Notes under the pieces: generated by a model
What the model saw: the letters and a program-made list of their open reading frames with translations, nothing else
Databases searched by the model: none
Told to the model about the DNA's origin: nothing
Position numbers and translations under genes: made by a program
Shown here: one piece after another, positions 1 through 8,854 of the stretch
How positions within the stretch are numbered: the stretch's first letter is position 1
Layout of the letters: every line of letters begins with the position of its first letter
Source of the DNA: Hasllibacter sp963833115
GTDB taxonomy: Bacteria > Pseudomonadota > Alphaproteobacteria > Rhodobacterales > Rhodobacteraceae
Direction of reading: 5' to 3'
DNA: 64,000 bases
Assembly: GCA_963833115.1 (NCBI GenBank)
Contig: CAWHWS010000002.1
Span: forward strand, 1,674,001 to 1,738,000

Positions 1-578
1 AGACGCGGACGGTCCTGCAGGCGAGCGCGCTGGTGGTGACGATGGGCGGGCTCGCCTGGGCGTCGGTGCCGTTCTACGACTGGTTCTGCCGGGTCACGGG
101 CTATGGCGGGGCGACCGGCGTGGCGGCGGCCGCCCCGGCCGAGGCGCTCGACCAGACCATCACGATCCGTTTCGACGGCTCGCTCGACCGCGACATGCCG
201 TGGTCGTTCCGCCCGGTCCAGCGCACGCAGGAGATCCGGATCGGCGAGACGGGGATCGCCTTCTACGAGGCGCACAACCCGACCGACCGGCCGGTGGCGG
301 GCAGCGCGTCCTACAACGTCGCGCCGTTCGAGGCCGGGGGCTTCTTCACCAAGATCGACTGCTTCTGCTTCGAGGAGCAGGTCCTGATGCCCGGGCAGAG
401 CGTCCAGATGCCCGTGACCTTCTACGTCGACCCCGAGATCGTCACGGACCGGGACGCGAAGTTCGTGCACACCATCACGCTCAGCTATACGTTCTACGAG
501 ATCGACCTGCCCGACGGGGTGGCCGAAGCGGCCACCGCGATCCAGGACGACGAGCGCGCGACCCAGACGGAGGGATAG
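1..578 (+). CDS. ctaG: Cytochrome c oxidase assembly protein CtaG/Cox11 (5' end outside window)
   Basis: Copper chaperone that delivers Cu to the CuB site of cytochrome c oxidase subunit I at the periplasmic face of the inner membrane. The reading frame is open to the window edge, so only the first residues and the true start are missing. The visible part begins with the end of a membrane anchor (SALVVTMGGLAWASVPFYDW), followed by the soluble beta domain. The Cox11 copper motif CFCFEEQ lies at about 358-380. The stop is 4 bp from the next gene, subunit III, which is the usual alphaproteobacterial order. A GTG at 33 is only an internal codon. Identification is secure. Confidence 0.95.
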   Translation, partial: TRTVLQASALVVTMGGLAWASVPFYDWFCRVTGYGGATGVAAAAPAEALDQTITIRFDGSLDRDMPWSFRPVQRTQEIRIGETGIAFYEAHNPTDRPVAGSASYNVAPFEAGGFFTKIDCFCFEEQVLMPGQSVQMPVTFYVDPEIVTDRDAKFVHTITLSYTFYEIDLPDGVAEAATAIQDDERATQTEG

Positions 579-582
579 GCCG

Positions 583-1374
583 ATGGCCCACGCCAAGAAC
601 CACGACTACCACATCCTGCCGCCGTCGATCTATCCGTTCATCTGTTCGGTCGCCGTGTTCGCCATGCTGTACGGCGCCGTGCTGTGGATGCACGAGAGCG
701 GGCCCTGGCTGTTCCTCGCGGGGCTGGTGGGCGTCCTCTACGTGATGTTCGGCTGGTGGGTGGAGGTCTCGGCCGAGAGCGAGGCGGGCGACCACACGCC
801 GGTCGTGCGGATCGGCCTGCGCTACGGGTTCATCATGTTCATCATGTCGGAGGTGATGTTCTTCGCGGCGTGGTTCTGGTCCTTCTTCAAGCACGCGCTC
901 TACCCGATGCAGACGTTCAGCGAGGGGACCTGGCCGCCGCCCTCGATCGAGACCTTCGATCCCTGGCACCTGCCGCTGATGAACACGCTGATCCTGCTGT
1001 GCTCGGGCGCGGCGGCGACCTGGGCGCACCACGCCCTGGTCCACGAGAACAACCGCAAGGACATGCGCAACGGCCTGATCCTGGCGATCGTGCTCGGCAC
1101 GGTCTTCACCTTCATGCAGGCCTACGAGTACTCCCACGCGGCCTTCGGCTTCGCGGGCAACATCTACGGCGCGAACTTCTTCATGGCGACGGGCTTTCAC
1201 GGCGCGCACGTCGTGATCGGGACGATCTTCCTCGCGGTCTGCCTGTTCCGGCTGCAGCGCGGCGCGTTCACGCCGGAGAAGCACGTGGGGTTCGAGGCAG
1301 CGGCCTGGTACTGGCACTTCGTCGACGTGGTGTGGCTGTTCCTCTTCTTCTCCGTCTACATCTGGGGCGGCTGA
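583..1374 (+). CDS. ctaE: Cytochrome c oxidase subunit III
   Basis: Seven-helix membrane subunit of the aa3-type terminal oxidase; it stabilises the catalytic subunit I. The protein is 263 residues, the normal bacterial length. It starts MAHAKNHDYHILPPSIYP and has the typical C-terminal run with WYWHFVDVVWLFLF, in which the HFVD segment is diagnostic. Helices are evident at about residues 18-40, 45-62, 85-105, 130-150, 165-185, 205-225 and 240-260. It follows ctaG by 4 bp and is probably co-transcribed with it. No other oxidase subunit genes lie in the window; they are expected upstream. Confidence 0.97.
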   Translation: MAHAKNHDYHILPPSIYPFICSVAVFAMLYGAVLWMHESGPWLFLAGLVGVLYVMFGWWVEVSAESEAGDHTPVVRIGLRYGFIMFIMSEVMFFAAWFWSFFKHALYPMQTFSEGTWPPPSIETFDPWHLPLMNTLILLCSGAAATWAHHALVHENNRKDMRNGLILAIVLGTVFTFMQAYEYSHAAFGFAGNIYGANFFMATGFHGAHVVIGTIFLAVCLFRLQRGAFTPEKHVGFEAAAWYWHFVDVVWLFLFFSVYIWGG

Positions 1375-1467
1375 GGGGTCGGCCGGCCGTGGGACCCGTT
1401 CCGGGCCCCTGACCGTCCGCCCGGGACCGCCTGAGCGGCCCCGCCGCCCCGAGCCGAGCGAGGCGAC

Positions 1468-2115
1468 ATGGGCCGTGTGCTCCCCCTGATCCTCTCCCTC
1501 GGCGGGCTCGCCGCCTTGATGGCGCTGGGATTCTGGCAGATCGGGCGGGCGGACTGGAAGGACGGCGTGATCGCCACGCTGGAGGCCCGTCTCGCCGAGG
1601 CGCCCGTTCCCCTGCCGGCCGCGCCGGATCCCGAGGCGGACCTCTACAGGGCCGTGCGCTCGACCGGGCGTGTGGACGGGGAGGGGATCGCTGTCTTCTC
1701 GACCTGGCGGGGCGCCGGGCCGGGGTACCGGATCGTCGCGCCGTTCGTGACCGATGACGGGCGGCGCGTGCTGCTCGACCGTGGCCATGCCGCCACGCCC
1801 GACGCCGCCCGGGCCCCCGCCGAGCGGATCGCGGTGGAGGGCAACCTCAACTGGCCGGCCGAGGTCGAGGGCGACCCCTCGGACGGATGGGAGGCGCGCG
1901 ACGTGCCCGCGCTAGCCGCCGCGCTCGGCACCGAGCCGGTCCTCATAGTGGCGCGGGCGACGAGCGATCCGGGCGGGGTGCGTCCCGTGCCGCTGGACAC
2001 CGCCGGTATCCCGGACAATCACCTGGGCTACGCGGTCCAGTGGTTCGGGCTGGCCGCGGTCTGGGCAGGCATGGCGGCCCTGTGGTTCCACCGCCGGAGA
2101 AGGGGCGCGGCATGA
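1468..2115 (+). CDS. SURF1 family cytochrome oxidase biogenesis protein
   Basis: Inner-membrane assembly factor for haem a3 insertion into cytochrome oxidase. The 215-residue protein has an N-terminal membrane segment (residues 5-24, LILSLGGLAALMALGFWQIGR) and a C-terminal one (about 190-207, YAVQWFGLAAVWAGMAALWF), the SURF1 topology with a periplasmic domain between. The FWQxxRxxWK pattern after helix 1 and HLGYAVQWF before helix 2 are family hallmarks. It sits 93 bp after subunit III. Its stop overlaps the thrC start as ATGA, so translation of the two is probably coupled. Confidence 0.93.
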   Translation: MGRVLPLILSLGGLAALMALGFWQIGRADWKDGVIATLEARLAEAPVPLPAAPDPEADLYRAVRSTGRVDGEGIAVFSTWRGAGPGYRIVAPFVTDDGRRVLLDRGHAATPDAARAPAERIAVEGNLNWPAEVEGDPSDGWEARDVPALAAALGTEPVLIVARATSDPGGVRPVPLDTAGIPDNHLGYAVQWFGLAAVWAGMAALWFHRRRRGAA

Positions 2116-3497
2116 GGTACGTCTCCACCCGCGGGCGGGCGCCGGCGTTGGGCTTCGCGCAGGCGATGCGCGCGGGGCTCGCCTCCGACGGGGGGCTCTA
2201 CGTGCCCGAGGCGGTCCCGGTCCTGACGCCGGAGGCGATCGGGGCGCTGGCGGGCCTGTCCTACGAGGAGGTGGCCGTCCGGGTGATGGCGCCGTTCGTG
2301 GCGCCCGATTTCGGCGAGGACGAGCTGCGAGGGATCGTCACGAAGGCCTATGCGGGCTTCGGGCATCCGGCGCGCGCGCCGCTCCGGCAGCTCGCGCCGA
2401 ACCATTTCCTCCTGGAGCTGTTCCACGGGCCGACGCTGGCGTTCAAGGATTTCGCGATGCAGGTGATCGGCGGGCTCTTCGCCGCGCATCTGGCGCGGAC
2501 GGGCGAGCGGCTCACCATCGTCGGCGCGACCTCCGGCGACACGGGCAGCGCGGCGATCGAGGCGTTCCGCGGCCTGCCGGGGGTGGACGTGTTCATCCTC
2601 TACCCGGACGGGCGCGTGAGCGAGGTGCAGCGCCGGCAGATGACGACCGCGATCGAGGGCAACGTCCACGCCGTCGCCGTCGCCGGCACGTTCGACGACT
2701 GCCAGGCCCGGGTGAAGGACATGTTCGCCGACCGGGATTTCGCGCAGGATGTCGGCCTCGCGGCGGTGAACTCGATCAACTGGGGCCGGGTCCTGGCGCA
2801 GGTGGTCTACTACTTCAGCGCCGCGGTGTCGCTCGGCGCGCCGCATAGGCCGGTGTCCTTCGCGGTGCCGACGGGCAATTTCGGCGACGTCTACGCGGGC
2901 TCCATCGCCCGGCGCATGGGGCTGCCGATCGCCGAGCTCGTGGTGGCGACGAACCGAAACGACATTCTGCACCGCTGCCTGACCGGGGGCGAGTACCGAC
3001 CGGAGGGGGTGGCGCCGACGATCAGCCCGTCGATGGACATCCAGGTCTCCAGCAATTTCGAGCGCGCGCTGTTCGACGCCTACGGGCGGGACGGCGGCGC
3101 GGTGGCGCAGCTCATGGAGGAGCTGCGCGGGGGCGGCTTCCACGTGAGCCAGGGCGCGCTCGAGGCGCTGCGCGAGGTCTACGTCTCGGGCCGGGTGTCC
3201 GAGGAGGGCACGCGCGCCACGATCGCGCGCACGCTGCGCGAGGCGGGCGAGCTCCTGTGCCCGCACACGGCCGTGGGCGTGGACGTGGCGGAGCGGCATC
3301 TCGGCGCCGTGCCGATGGTGACCCTGGCGACGGCGCATCCGGCCAAGTTCCCGGACGCGGTGGAGGCGGCCGCGGGCGTGCGCCCGGCCCTTCCGCCGCG
3401 CCTGTCGGGGCTCATGGAGGGGCACGAGCGCATCGCGCACCTGCCCGGCGACCTCGCCGCCCTGCAGGCGCACGTGCGCGCGCATCGCGCGGCCTGA
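2112..3497 (+). CDS. thrC: Threonine synthase
   Basis: PLP-dependent lyase converting O-phosphohomoserine to L-threonine in the cytoplasm. It is 461 residues from the ATG at 2112, whose first bases overlap the SURF1 stop; an upstream in-frame extension back to 1887 is only shadow sequence inside SURF1. MRYVSTRG at the start and GPTLAFKDFAMQ with the PLP lysine at K112 are typical, and SGDTGSAA and PTGNFGD form the phosphate and cofactor loops. The length matches the bacterial enzyme. thrC after the oxidase assembly genes and before an M16 peptidase is a familiar Rhodobacterales arrangement. Confidence 0.97.
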   Translation: MRYVSTRGRAPALGFAQAMRAGLASDGGLYVPEAVPVLTPEAIGALAGLSYEEVAVRVMAPFVAPDFGEDELRGIVTKAYAGFGHPARAPLRQLAPNHFLLELFHGPTLAFKDFAMQVIGGLFAAHLARTGERLTIVGATSGDTGSAAIEAFRGLPGVDVFILYPDGRVSEVQRRQMTTAIEGNVHAVAVAGTFDDCQARVKDMFADRDFAQDVGLAAVNSINWGRVLAQVVYYFSAAVSLGAPHRPVSFAVPTGNFGDVYAGSIARRMGLPIAELVVATNRNDILHRCLTGGEYRPEGVAPTISPSMDIQVSSNFERALFDAYGRDGGAVAQLMEELRGGGFHVSQGALEALREVYVSGRVSEEGTRATIARTLREAGELLCPHTAVGVDVAERHLGAVPMVTLATAHPAKFPDAVEAAAGVRPALPPRLSGLMEGHERIAHLPGDLAALQAHVRAHRAA

Positions 3498-3576
3498 GCC
3501 GCCCCTTTCCCCCGGCGCGGGGGCGGCCTATGACCGGACCTCGCGCGGGCGCCCCGCGCCCTGGGGGGAGCACGGT

Positions 3577-4854
3577 TTGAACGACGCGGTGACCGAGCCG
3601 AGGCTGGAGAGCCTCTCGAACGGATTGCGCGTCGTGACGGAGCGGATGCCGGGCCTGGGCTCGGCGGCGGTCGGCATCTGGGTAGACGCGGGCGCGCGCC
3701 ACGAGAGCGCGGCGCAGAACGGGATCGCCCATTTCCTGGAGCACATGGCGTTCAAGGGCACGCGCACGCGCAGCGCCCGCCGCATCGCCGAGGAGATCGA
3801 GGACGTCGGCGGCTACATCAACGCCTATACCAGCCGCGAGACGACCGCCTATTACGCCCGCGTGCTGGCCGCCGACGTGCCGCTCGCGATGGAGGTGATC
3901 GCCGACATCCTCCTCGATCCGCTCTTCGAGGATGGGGAGATCGACACCGAGCGCGGGGTGATCCTGTCGGAGATCGGCCAGGCCCTCGACACGCCGGACG
4001 ACGTCATCTTCGACTGGCTCCAGGAGGAGGCCTATCGCGGCCAGCCGCTCGGGCGCACCATCCTCGGCCCGGCCGAGCGGGTGAACGCGTTCACGCGGGC
4101 GGACCTGCACCATTTCGTCGAGGAGAACTACGGGCCGAGCCGGATGATCGTGGCCGCCGCCGGCGAGGTCGACCACGACGAGATCATGGCGCAGGCCGAG
4201 CGCCTGTTCGGCCATCTGGTCGACCGGCGGCAGCATGTCGCCACGCGCGCGACCTTCACCGGCGGCGAGCGGCGCGTGGCGCGCGACCTCGAGCAGGCGC
4301 ATTTCGCGCTGGCCTTCGAGGGGCCGGGATACCGCGACGAGGGCGTCTACACCGCGCAGATCCACGCGACCGCCATGGGCGGGGGGATGTCCTCCCGGCT
4401 GTTCCAGCGCATCCGCGAGGAGCGGGGCCTCTGCTACACGATCTTCGCTCAGGCCGGCGCGCATGACGAGACCGGGATGACCACCATCTACGCCGGCACC
4501 ACCGGCGAGCAGCTCGGCGCGCTCGCGGAACTGACCATGGACGAGCTGCGCCGGTCGGCGCAGGACATGGGCCCGGCGGAGGTCGCGCGCGCGCGCGCGC
4601 AGATGAAGGCCGGGCTCGTCATGGGGATCGAGAGCCCGTCGGCGCGGGCCGAGCGCCTGGCGCGGCTCGTCTCGATCTGGGGCCGGGTGATCCCGGTCTC
4701 CGAGACCCTGGCGCGGATCGACGCGGTCACCACCGGCGACGTGCGCGCCCATGCCGAGCGGATCGCGGACGGGGCGCCCGCGGCGCTGGCGATCTACGGG
4801 CCCGAGGGGCCGGCGCCCGATATGGCCGCGCTGCGCGCGCGGCTCGCCGCCTGA
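3577..4854 (+). CDS. M16 family zinc metallopeptidase (processing-peptidase-like)
   Basis: Insulinase/pitrilysin-family peptidase related to mitochondrial processing peptidase beta. The inverted zinc motif HFLEH lies at residues 52-56 and is followed by MAFKGT. The downstream acidic ligand is in the segment around residues 125-132 (DTERGVILSEI). The second, inactive M16 half carries GGGMSSRLFQ near residue 270. The start chosen is TTG at 3577, which gives MNDAVTEPRLESLSNGL, the expected N-terminus; no ATG fits. The length of 425 aa is typical of the single-chain bacterial type. The gene ends 1 bp before the GNAT start. The physiological substrate is unknown. Confidence 0.93.
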   Translation: MNDAVTEPRLESLSNGLRVVTERMPGLGSAAVGIWVDAGARHESAAQNGIAHFLEHMAFKGTRTRSARRIAEEIEDVGGYINAYTSRETTAYYARVLAADVPLAMEVIADILLDPLFEDGEIDTERGVILSEIGQALDTPDDVIFDWLQEEAYRGQPLGRTILGPAERVNAFTRADLHHFVEENYGPSRMIVAAAGEVDHDEIMAQAERLFGHLVDRRQHVATRATFTGGERRVARDLEQAHFALAFEGPGYRDEGVYTAQIHATAMGGGMSSRLFQRIREERGLCYTIFAQAGAHDETGMTTIYAGTTGEQLGALAELTMDELRRSAQDMGPAEVARARAQMKAGLVMGIESPSARAERLARLVSIWGRVIPVSETLARIDAVTTGDVRAHAERIADGAPAALAIYGPEGPAPDMAALRARLAA

Positions 4855-4855
4855 G

Positions 4856-5443
4856 ATGTTCCTGCGGCCGGGCCCGCGCGTCCGGATCGAGACCGAGCGC
4901 CTGACCCTGCGCCCGCCGGTGCATTCGGATTATCGCCCCTGGGCCGCCCTACGCGCCGCCTCCGAGGAGTTCCTGCGCCCCTGGGAGCCGGTCTGGGCGC
5001 GCGACCACCTCTCCCGGCGCGCCTTCGTGAACCGCGTGACCTGGTCGCAACGGGCCATCGGCGGGGGAACGGGCCTGCCGCTCCTCCTTGAGCTGCGCAA
5101 GACCGGCGCGCTCGTCGGGGCGCTCACGCTCGACAACGTCCGCCGCGGCCCCGCGCAGGCCGGCACGATGGGCTACTGGGTCGGCGCCGCCCATGCGCGC
5201 CGGGGCTACATGGGCGAGGCGATCCCGGCGGCGGTGCACCATGCGTTCACGGTGCTGGATCTGAGCCGCGTCGAGAGCGCCTGCCTGCCCGAGAACGCGG
5301 CCTCCCGCGCGGTGCTCGAGCGCTCGGGGTTCAAGTACGAGGGCGTGGCGCAGAGCTACCTGCAGATCGCCGGCCGCTGGCGCACGCATGTGCTCTACGC
5401 CTGCCTGCGCTCGGACCGGCGCGGGCGGACGGGCGCGTCCTAG
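4856..5443 (+). CDS. GNAT acetyltransferase, RimJ/RimL type
   Basis: Predicted acetyl-CoA-dependent N-acetyltransferase of 195 residues. It starts at an ATG one base after the M16 stop; the longer frame upstream is shadow. ETERLTLRPP near the N-terminus and GYWVGAAHARRGYMGEA (motif A, acetyl-CoA pyrophosphate loop) are diagnostic of the RimJ/RimL group. They are followed by RVESACLPENAASRAVLERSGF, the closing signature. The family includes ribosomal-protein N-terminal acetyltransferases, but the substrate here cannot be told from sequence. It is probably co-transcribed with the peptidase. Confidence 0.9.
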   Translation: MFLRPGPRVRIETERLTLRPPVHSDYRPWAALRAASEEFLRPWEPVWARDHLSRRAFVNRVTWSQRAIGGGTGLPLLLELRKTGALVGALTLDNVRRGPAQAGTMGYWVGAAHARRGYMGEAIPAAVHHAFTVLDLSRVESACLPENAASRAVLERSGFKYEGVAQSYLQIAGRWRTHVLYACLRSDRRGRTGAS

Positions 5444-5518
5444 GCGGCCCGGCGGGCGCGGCGACGCGCCGCCACGGAAAGGCTGGGCGCGGCGGGCCGG
5501 CGCCGCTAGGCTCGCGCC

Positions 5519-6352
5519 ATGCGCATCCTCGCCGTGATCCTCAGCCTCCTCGCCGCGCCAGCGCTCGCCCAGGCGCCGCGGGCCTCCCATTGCATCGCCG
5601 TCGCGCAGGCGCCCGGCGTGGAGTTCGTGCACCGCGCGTCCTACGCCGACGGGCTGGACCCGTTCGCCGTGCGGTTGCACTACATCGACCACGCGATGTT
5701 CCTCCTCGAGACCGGGGGCGGGGCGACGGCGATCACCGACTACGTGGGCTTCATCGGGGCGACGGACTTCCACCCCGACGTCGTGACGATGAACCGCGCT
5801 CATTCCTCGCATTGGACGAGCCGTCCCGATCCGCGCATCCCGCACGTCCTGCGCGGCTGGACCGGCGGAGGCCAGGCGATCGAGGCCGGGGACCTCTTCG
5901 TGCGCAACGTGCCCACCGACATCCGCGGCAGCGTCTTCGTCGAGGGGCAGGGCGGCGGCGCGGTCCGGGACGGCAACTCGATCTACGTGTTCGAGGCGGC
6001 GGGCCTGTGCATCGGCCATCTGGGCCACCTGCACCACGTGCCTGACGACGCGCAATACGCGGCCCTGGGCCGGATGGACGTGGTGATGGCCCCGGTGGAC
6101 GGCGGCCTGACCCTGCCGCGGCCGGAGCTGATCGAAGTGCTGCGCACCCTCAAGTCCCAGGTCGTGATCCCGATGCACTGGTTCGGGCGGTCCAACCTGG
6201 AGCGGTTCCTCGCCGAGATGGCCGGCGAGTTCGAGATCGAGCGCCCCGGCGGCGCCTCCATCGAGCTATCCTTGCGGGACTTGCCGGCCCGGCCGACGAT
6301 CGTCGTGCTCGAGCCCGAATGGCTGATCGAGCCCGCCGGCCCGGCGGAGTGA
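5519..6352 (+). CDS. Secreted metallo-beta-lactamase-fold hydrolase
   Basis: 277 residues with a Sec signal peptide (MRILAVILSLLAAPALAQA, cleavage near residue 19), so periplasmic. The MBL fold of the UlaG/YycJ-like kind is suggested by HYIDHAMFLLETGGG, then TDYVGF, then GLCIGHLGHLHHV with DVVMAPVDGG, and finally VVIPMHWFG, a common closing motif. The canonical HxHxDH first metal motif is not clear, the early region having only MNRAHSSHW. Metal geometry may therefore be unusual. The stop overlaps the next gene, suggesting a two-gene unit with the FAD oxidase. The substrate is not identifiable. Confidence 0.75.
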   Translation: MRILAVILSLLAAPALAQAPRASHCIAVAQAPGVEFVHRASYADGLDPFAVRLHYIDHAMFLLETGGGATAITDYVGFIGATDFHPDVVTMNRAHSSHWTSRPDPRIPHVLRGWTGGGQAIEAGDLFVRNVPTDIRGSVFVEGQGGGAVRDGNSIYVFEAAGLCIGHLGHLHHVPDDAQYAALGRMDVVMAPVDGGLTLPRPELIEVLRTLKSQVVIPMHWFGRSNLERFLAEMAGEFEIERPGGASIELSLRDLPARPTIVVLEPEWLIEPAGPAE

Positions 6353-7773
6353 GCCTCGCCCCGGCCGACGACGCCTTCGCCGAGGCCCTGGCCGGGACCC
6401 TGCCGCCCGGCACCCTGGTCCCCGCCGAGGACCGCCACAACGAGGAGCAGCGCGGCCTGCGCCGGGGCGCCGCGCGCTGGGTCGCGCGGCCGCGCGATAC
6501 GGACGGCGTGGCCCGCATCGTCGCCGCCTGCGCCGCCGCGAAGGTCGGCGTGATCCCGCTTGGCGGGGCCACCGGCCTCGTCGGCGGGCACGTGGCGGAG
6601 GCGCCGTGCCTCCTCCTCTCCTTGGAGCGCATGGACCGCATCCGCGCGGTGCGCCCCCTGGAGAACGTGATCGAGGTCGAGGCCGGGTGCATCCTGGCCG
6701 CGGTGCAGGAGGCCGCGGCGGCGGCGGGCCGGCTCTTCCCCCTGACGCTGGCGAGCGAGGGCAGCGCGCGCATCGGCGGGCTCATGGCGACCAACGCGGG
6801 CGGCACCGGCGTCCTGCGCCACGGCAACATGCGCGACCTGGTGCTGGGGGTGGAGGCGGTCCTGCCGGACGGCTCGATCCTGCGCGGCGCGCACAGGCTG
6901 CGGAAGGCGAACATGGGCTACGACCTGCGCCATCTGCTGATCGGGGCGGAGGGGACGCTCGGCGTGATCTGCGCGGCGAGCCTGCGCCTCGTCCCGCGGC
7001 CGGGCGACGAGGCGGCCGGCATGCTGGCGGTGCCATCGCCCCGGGCGGCGTTGGAGCTGCTGGCGCTTGCGCGCGGCCGGATGGGCGAGGTCGTGAGCGC
7101 CTTCGAGCTGATCGACGGGGAGGGGCTGCGCATGCTGGCGCGCGAGCTGCCCGAAACGCGCCAGCCGCTGGCCGGGCCGCCGGACTGGTCCGTCCTGATC
7201 GATGTCGGGCTGGCCGGCGAGGGCGCGGCCGGGGCGCTCGAGGCCGTCGCGGCCGAGGGAGCGGAGGCGGGGCTCGTCACGGACGGCGCGCTGTCGCGCT
7301 CGGCGCGCGAGCGGGCGGAGTTCTGGGCGGTGCGCGAAGGGATCCCGGAGGCCAACCGCCGCACCGGCGCCATCGCCTCCCACGACGTCAGCGTGCCCCT
7401 GGAGGCGATCCCGGAGATGGTGACGCGCGGGCGGGCGGCGGCGGCGCGTATCGCCGAGGTGCGCGTCAACAGCTTCGGCCATGTCGGCGACGGCAACCTG
7501 CATTACAACCTGTTCCCGGCCGAGGGCCGCACGAGGGGGGATTACGCGGACGTGCGCGACGCCCTGACGCGGGCGATCCACGATACCGTGCGCGACCTGG
7601 GCGGCGCGATCAGCGCCGAGCACGGGATCGGGCGTGCCAAGGCCGGCGAGCTGGTGCGATACGGGGACCCGGCCGCGCTCGCGGCGATGCGCGCGATCAA
7701 GGACGCGCTCGACCCCGCCGGGATCATGAACCCCGGCGCCGTGCTGTCGCCCGATCGGCCGCCGCCGAGCTGA
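6349..7773 (+). CDS. FAD-binding oxidase (D-lactate / D-2-hydroxyacid dehydrogenase type)
   Basis: Flavoprotein of the vanillyl-alcohol oxidase superfamily that oxidises 2-hydroxyacids. The start taken is GTG at 6349, overlapping the previous stop as GTGA; it gives 474 residues beginning MSLAPADDAFAEAL. An ATG at 6319 would overlap further. The FAD-binding PCMH domain spans about 35-215, with PLGGATGLVGG and GGTGVLRHGNMRDLVLG. The C-terminal FAD_oxidase_C domain has the family motif FGHVGDGNLHYN around residue 380 and ISAEHGIGRAK near 425. Related enzymes act on D-lactate, glycolate or D-2-hydroxyglutarate; which applies here is open. Confidence 0.9.
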   Translation: MSLAPADDAFAEALAGTLPPGTLVPAEDRHNEEQRGLRRGAARWVARPRDTDGVARIVAACAAAKVGVIPLGGATGLVGGHVAEAPCLLLSLERMDRIRAVRPLENVIEVEAGCILAAVQEAAAAAGRLFPLTLASEGSARIGGLMATNAGGTGVLRHGNMRDLVLGVEAVLPDGSILRGAHRLRKANMGYDLRHLLIGAEGTLGVICAASLRLVPRPGDEAAGMLAVPSPRAALELLALARGRMGEVVSAFELIDGEGLRMLARELPETRQPLAGPPDWSVLIDVGLAGEGAAGALEAVAAEGAEAGLVTDGALSRSARERAEFWAVREGIPEANRRTGAIASHDVSVPLEAIPEMVTRGRAAAARIAEVRVNSFGHVGDGNLHYNLFPAEGRTRGDYADVRDALTRAIHDTVRDLGGAISAEHGIGRAKAGELVRYGDPAALAAMRAIKDALDPAGIMNPGAVLSPDRPPPS

Positions 7774-7932
7774 TCCCACCCCCCCTTTGGGCCTCCGACG
7801 AGGTCTGGCGCGCCGTCGACGTCGAGCGGCGGGTGGAAAGGTGCGTCCACGTGACAGACATGCCCTAGGGAAAACTGTATCAAAATTGTCATTGTCCGCG
7901 GGCCACGGGCCCATATTCAAGGAGATCGTCCC

Positions 7933-8076
7933 ATGATCCTCGCGATAGCCCTCGTCCTCGCTCCGATCGTGCCATCCGGCGGAGCGATCCAGGCCCAGGC
8001 CCAGGCCCAGGCCCCTGCCGCGCCGACCTGCCCGGAGACGCATTACGTCTGCGGGTCGGTCTGCTGCCCCAACTGA
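7933..8076 (+). CDS. Small secreted Cys-rich peptide (47 aa)
   Basis: Small gene with a good ribosome binding site (AAGGAGA at 7919-7925) ahead of the ATG. The product is 47 residues: a hydrophobic signal segment (MILAIALVLAPIVPSGGA), a short Gln-Ala repeat (QAQAQAQA), and a C-terminus with four cysteines (CPETHYVCGSVCCPN). It is probably exported, with disulfides or metal binding in the mature part; this is inference. The next gene starts 10 bp after its stop, so the two are likely co-transcribed. No family is recognised. Confidence 0.6.
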   Translation: MILAIALVLAPIVPSGGAIQAQAQAQAPAAPTCPETHYVCGSVCCPN

Positions 8077-8086
8077 GGGCGGGACC

Positions 8087-8815
8087 ATGGCCATCGTCCT
8101 CAAGAAGACATGGATTTCCATCATCGGGCTCTTCGCCCTCCTGATCGGGCTCGCGTTCGGGGTCGGCGTGCTCGCCGGCACGGTCGGCGGCGACGACATC
8201 GCCCATGCCTACAAGCATGGCGGCCGGATCGCGGATGCGGACGACGCCGCCGGCCGCGTCTACGGGTTCCGCGAGGATGGCAGCCATCGGCTCCTGTGCG
8301 AGCCGAGGATCCCGAAGGACGCGTTCGACGTCCGGCCGGTGCACGCGTCCTTCTCGAACGTGGTCGCCGACAGCATCCCCTTCGTGCGCGCCGTGATCGT
8401 CGACGTCTTCGCGGATCGCGCGACGGAGGGCACGACGGGCCTGCCGCCCGGCGTTATCGACGCCCGGATGACCAAGCTGCGCGCCGGGCAGGACCCCGAA
8501 TACGGCGAGCGTTGCGAGCGCCGGATGATCGAGGCGCTCAACCGGGGCGACCGGATCTGCCCGGTGCGGTCGTCGTTCCGCGTCTCCCCTGATGACGGCC
8601 GGCAGGGCCTCGCGTTCCATGCCGCGCAGATCTGGATGCCGCCCGACGCCGACCTGGCGGCCCGCGGGCTTCCGACCCTCACGCCCGAGGGGCGGTCGAC
8701 GAACGCCCAGGATTGTCCCGCCTTCCTGCGCCCGGCCTGGGATGTCGTGCTGCGGGGTTCGCTTCGCGTGGTCCGGCAGGCGTCGACCATCGGCCCCCCG
8801 GCCCCCGAAGGCTGA
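8087..8815 (+). CDS. Hypothetical membrane-anchored protein
   Basis: 242 residues with one N-terminal hydrophobic segment (about residues 8-30, WISIIGLFALLIGLAFGVGVLAG), followed by a soluble domain that would be periplasmic. Four cysteines are spread through the domain (near LLCEPRIP, ERCERRM, RICPVRSS and AQDCPAF). GAGGG 7-11 bp upstream can serve as ribosome binding site. It follows the 47-residue Cys-rich peptide by 10 bp, so the pair may work together. Codon usage looks native. No family recognised. Confidence 0.75.
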   Translation: MAIVLKKTWISIIGLFALLIGLAFGVGVLAGTVGGDDIAHAYKHGGRIADADDAAGRVYGFREDGSHRLLCEPRIPKDAFDVRPVHASFSNVVADSIPFVRAVIVDVFADRATEGTTGLPPGVIDARMTKLRAGQDPEYGERCERRMIEALNRGDRICPVRSSFRVSPDDGRQGLAFHAAQIWMPPDADLAARGLPTLTPEGRSTNAQDCPAFLRPAWDVVLRGSLRVVRQASTIGPPAPEG

Positions 8816-8845
8816 CGGGAACCGGGGGCTGACGGGAACCGGGGG
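8812..8845 (+). repeat. 17-bp perfect tandem duplication at a gene end
   Basis: CTGACGGGAACCGGGGG occurs twice head to tail (8812-8828 and 8829-8845). The first copy contains the TGA stop of the preceding gene, the second lies just beyond it, and the convergent apt stop is at 8855. It is probably a recent slippage duplication. No function is evident. Confidence 0.9.
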
Positions 8846-8854
8846 CCCGGCGCC

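Noticed and set aside
481..1788. Long antisense open frames opposite ctaE, thrC, valS, ptsP and other genes
   Set aside because: GC-rich DNA leaves antisense frames open; their products are Arg/His/Gly-rich without domains and the sense genes are well identified.
2050..2112. Riboswitch or leader control of thrC
   Set aside because: thrC starts inside the SURF1 stop, leaving no leader, and no attenuator-like hairpin is seen.
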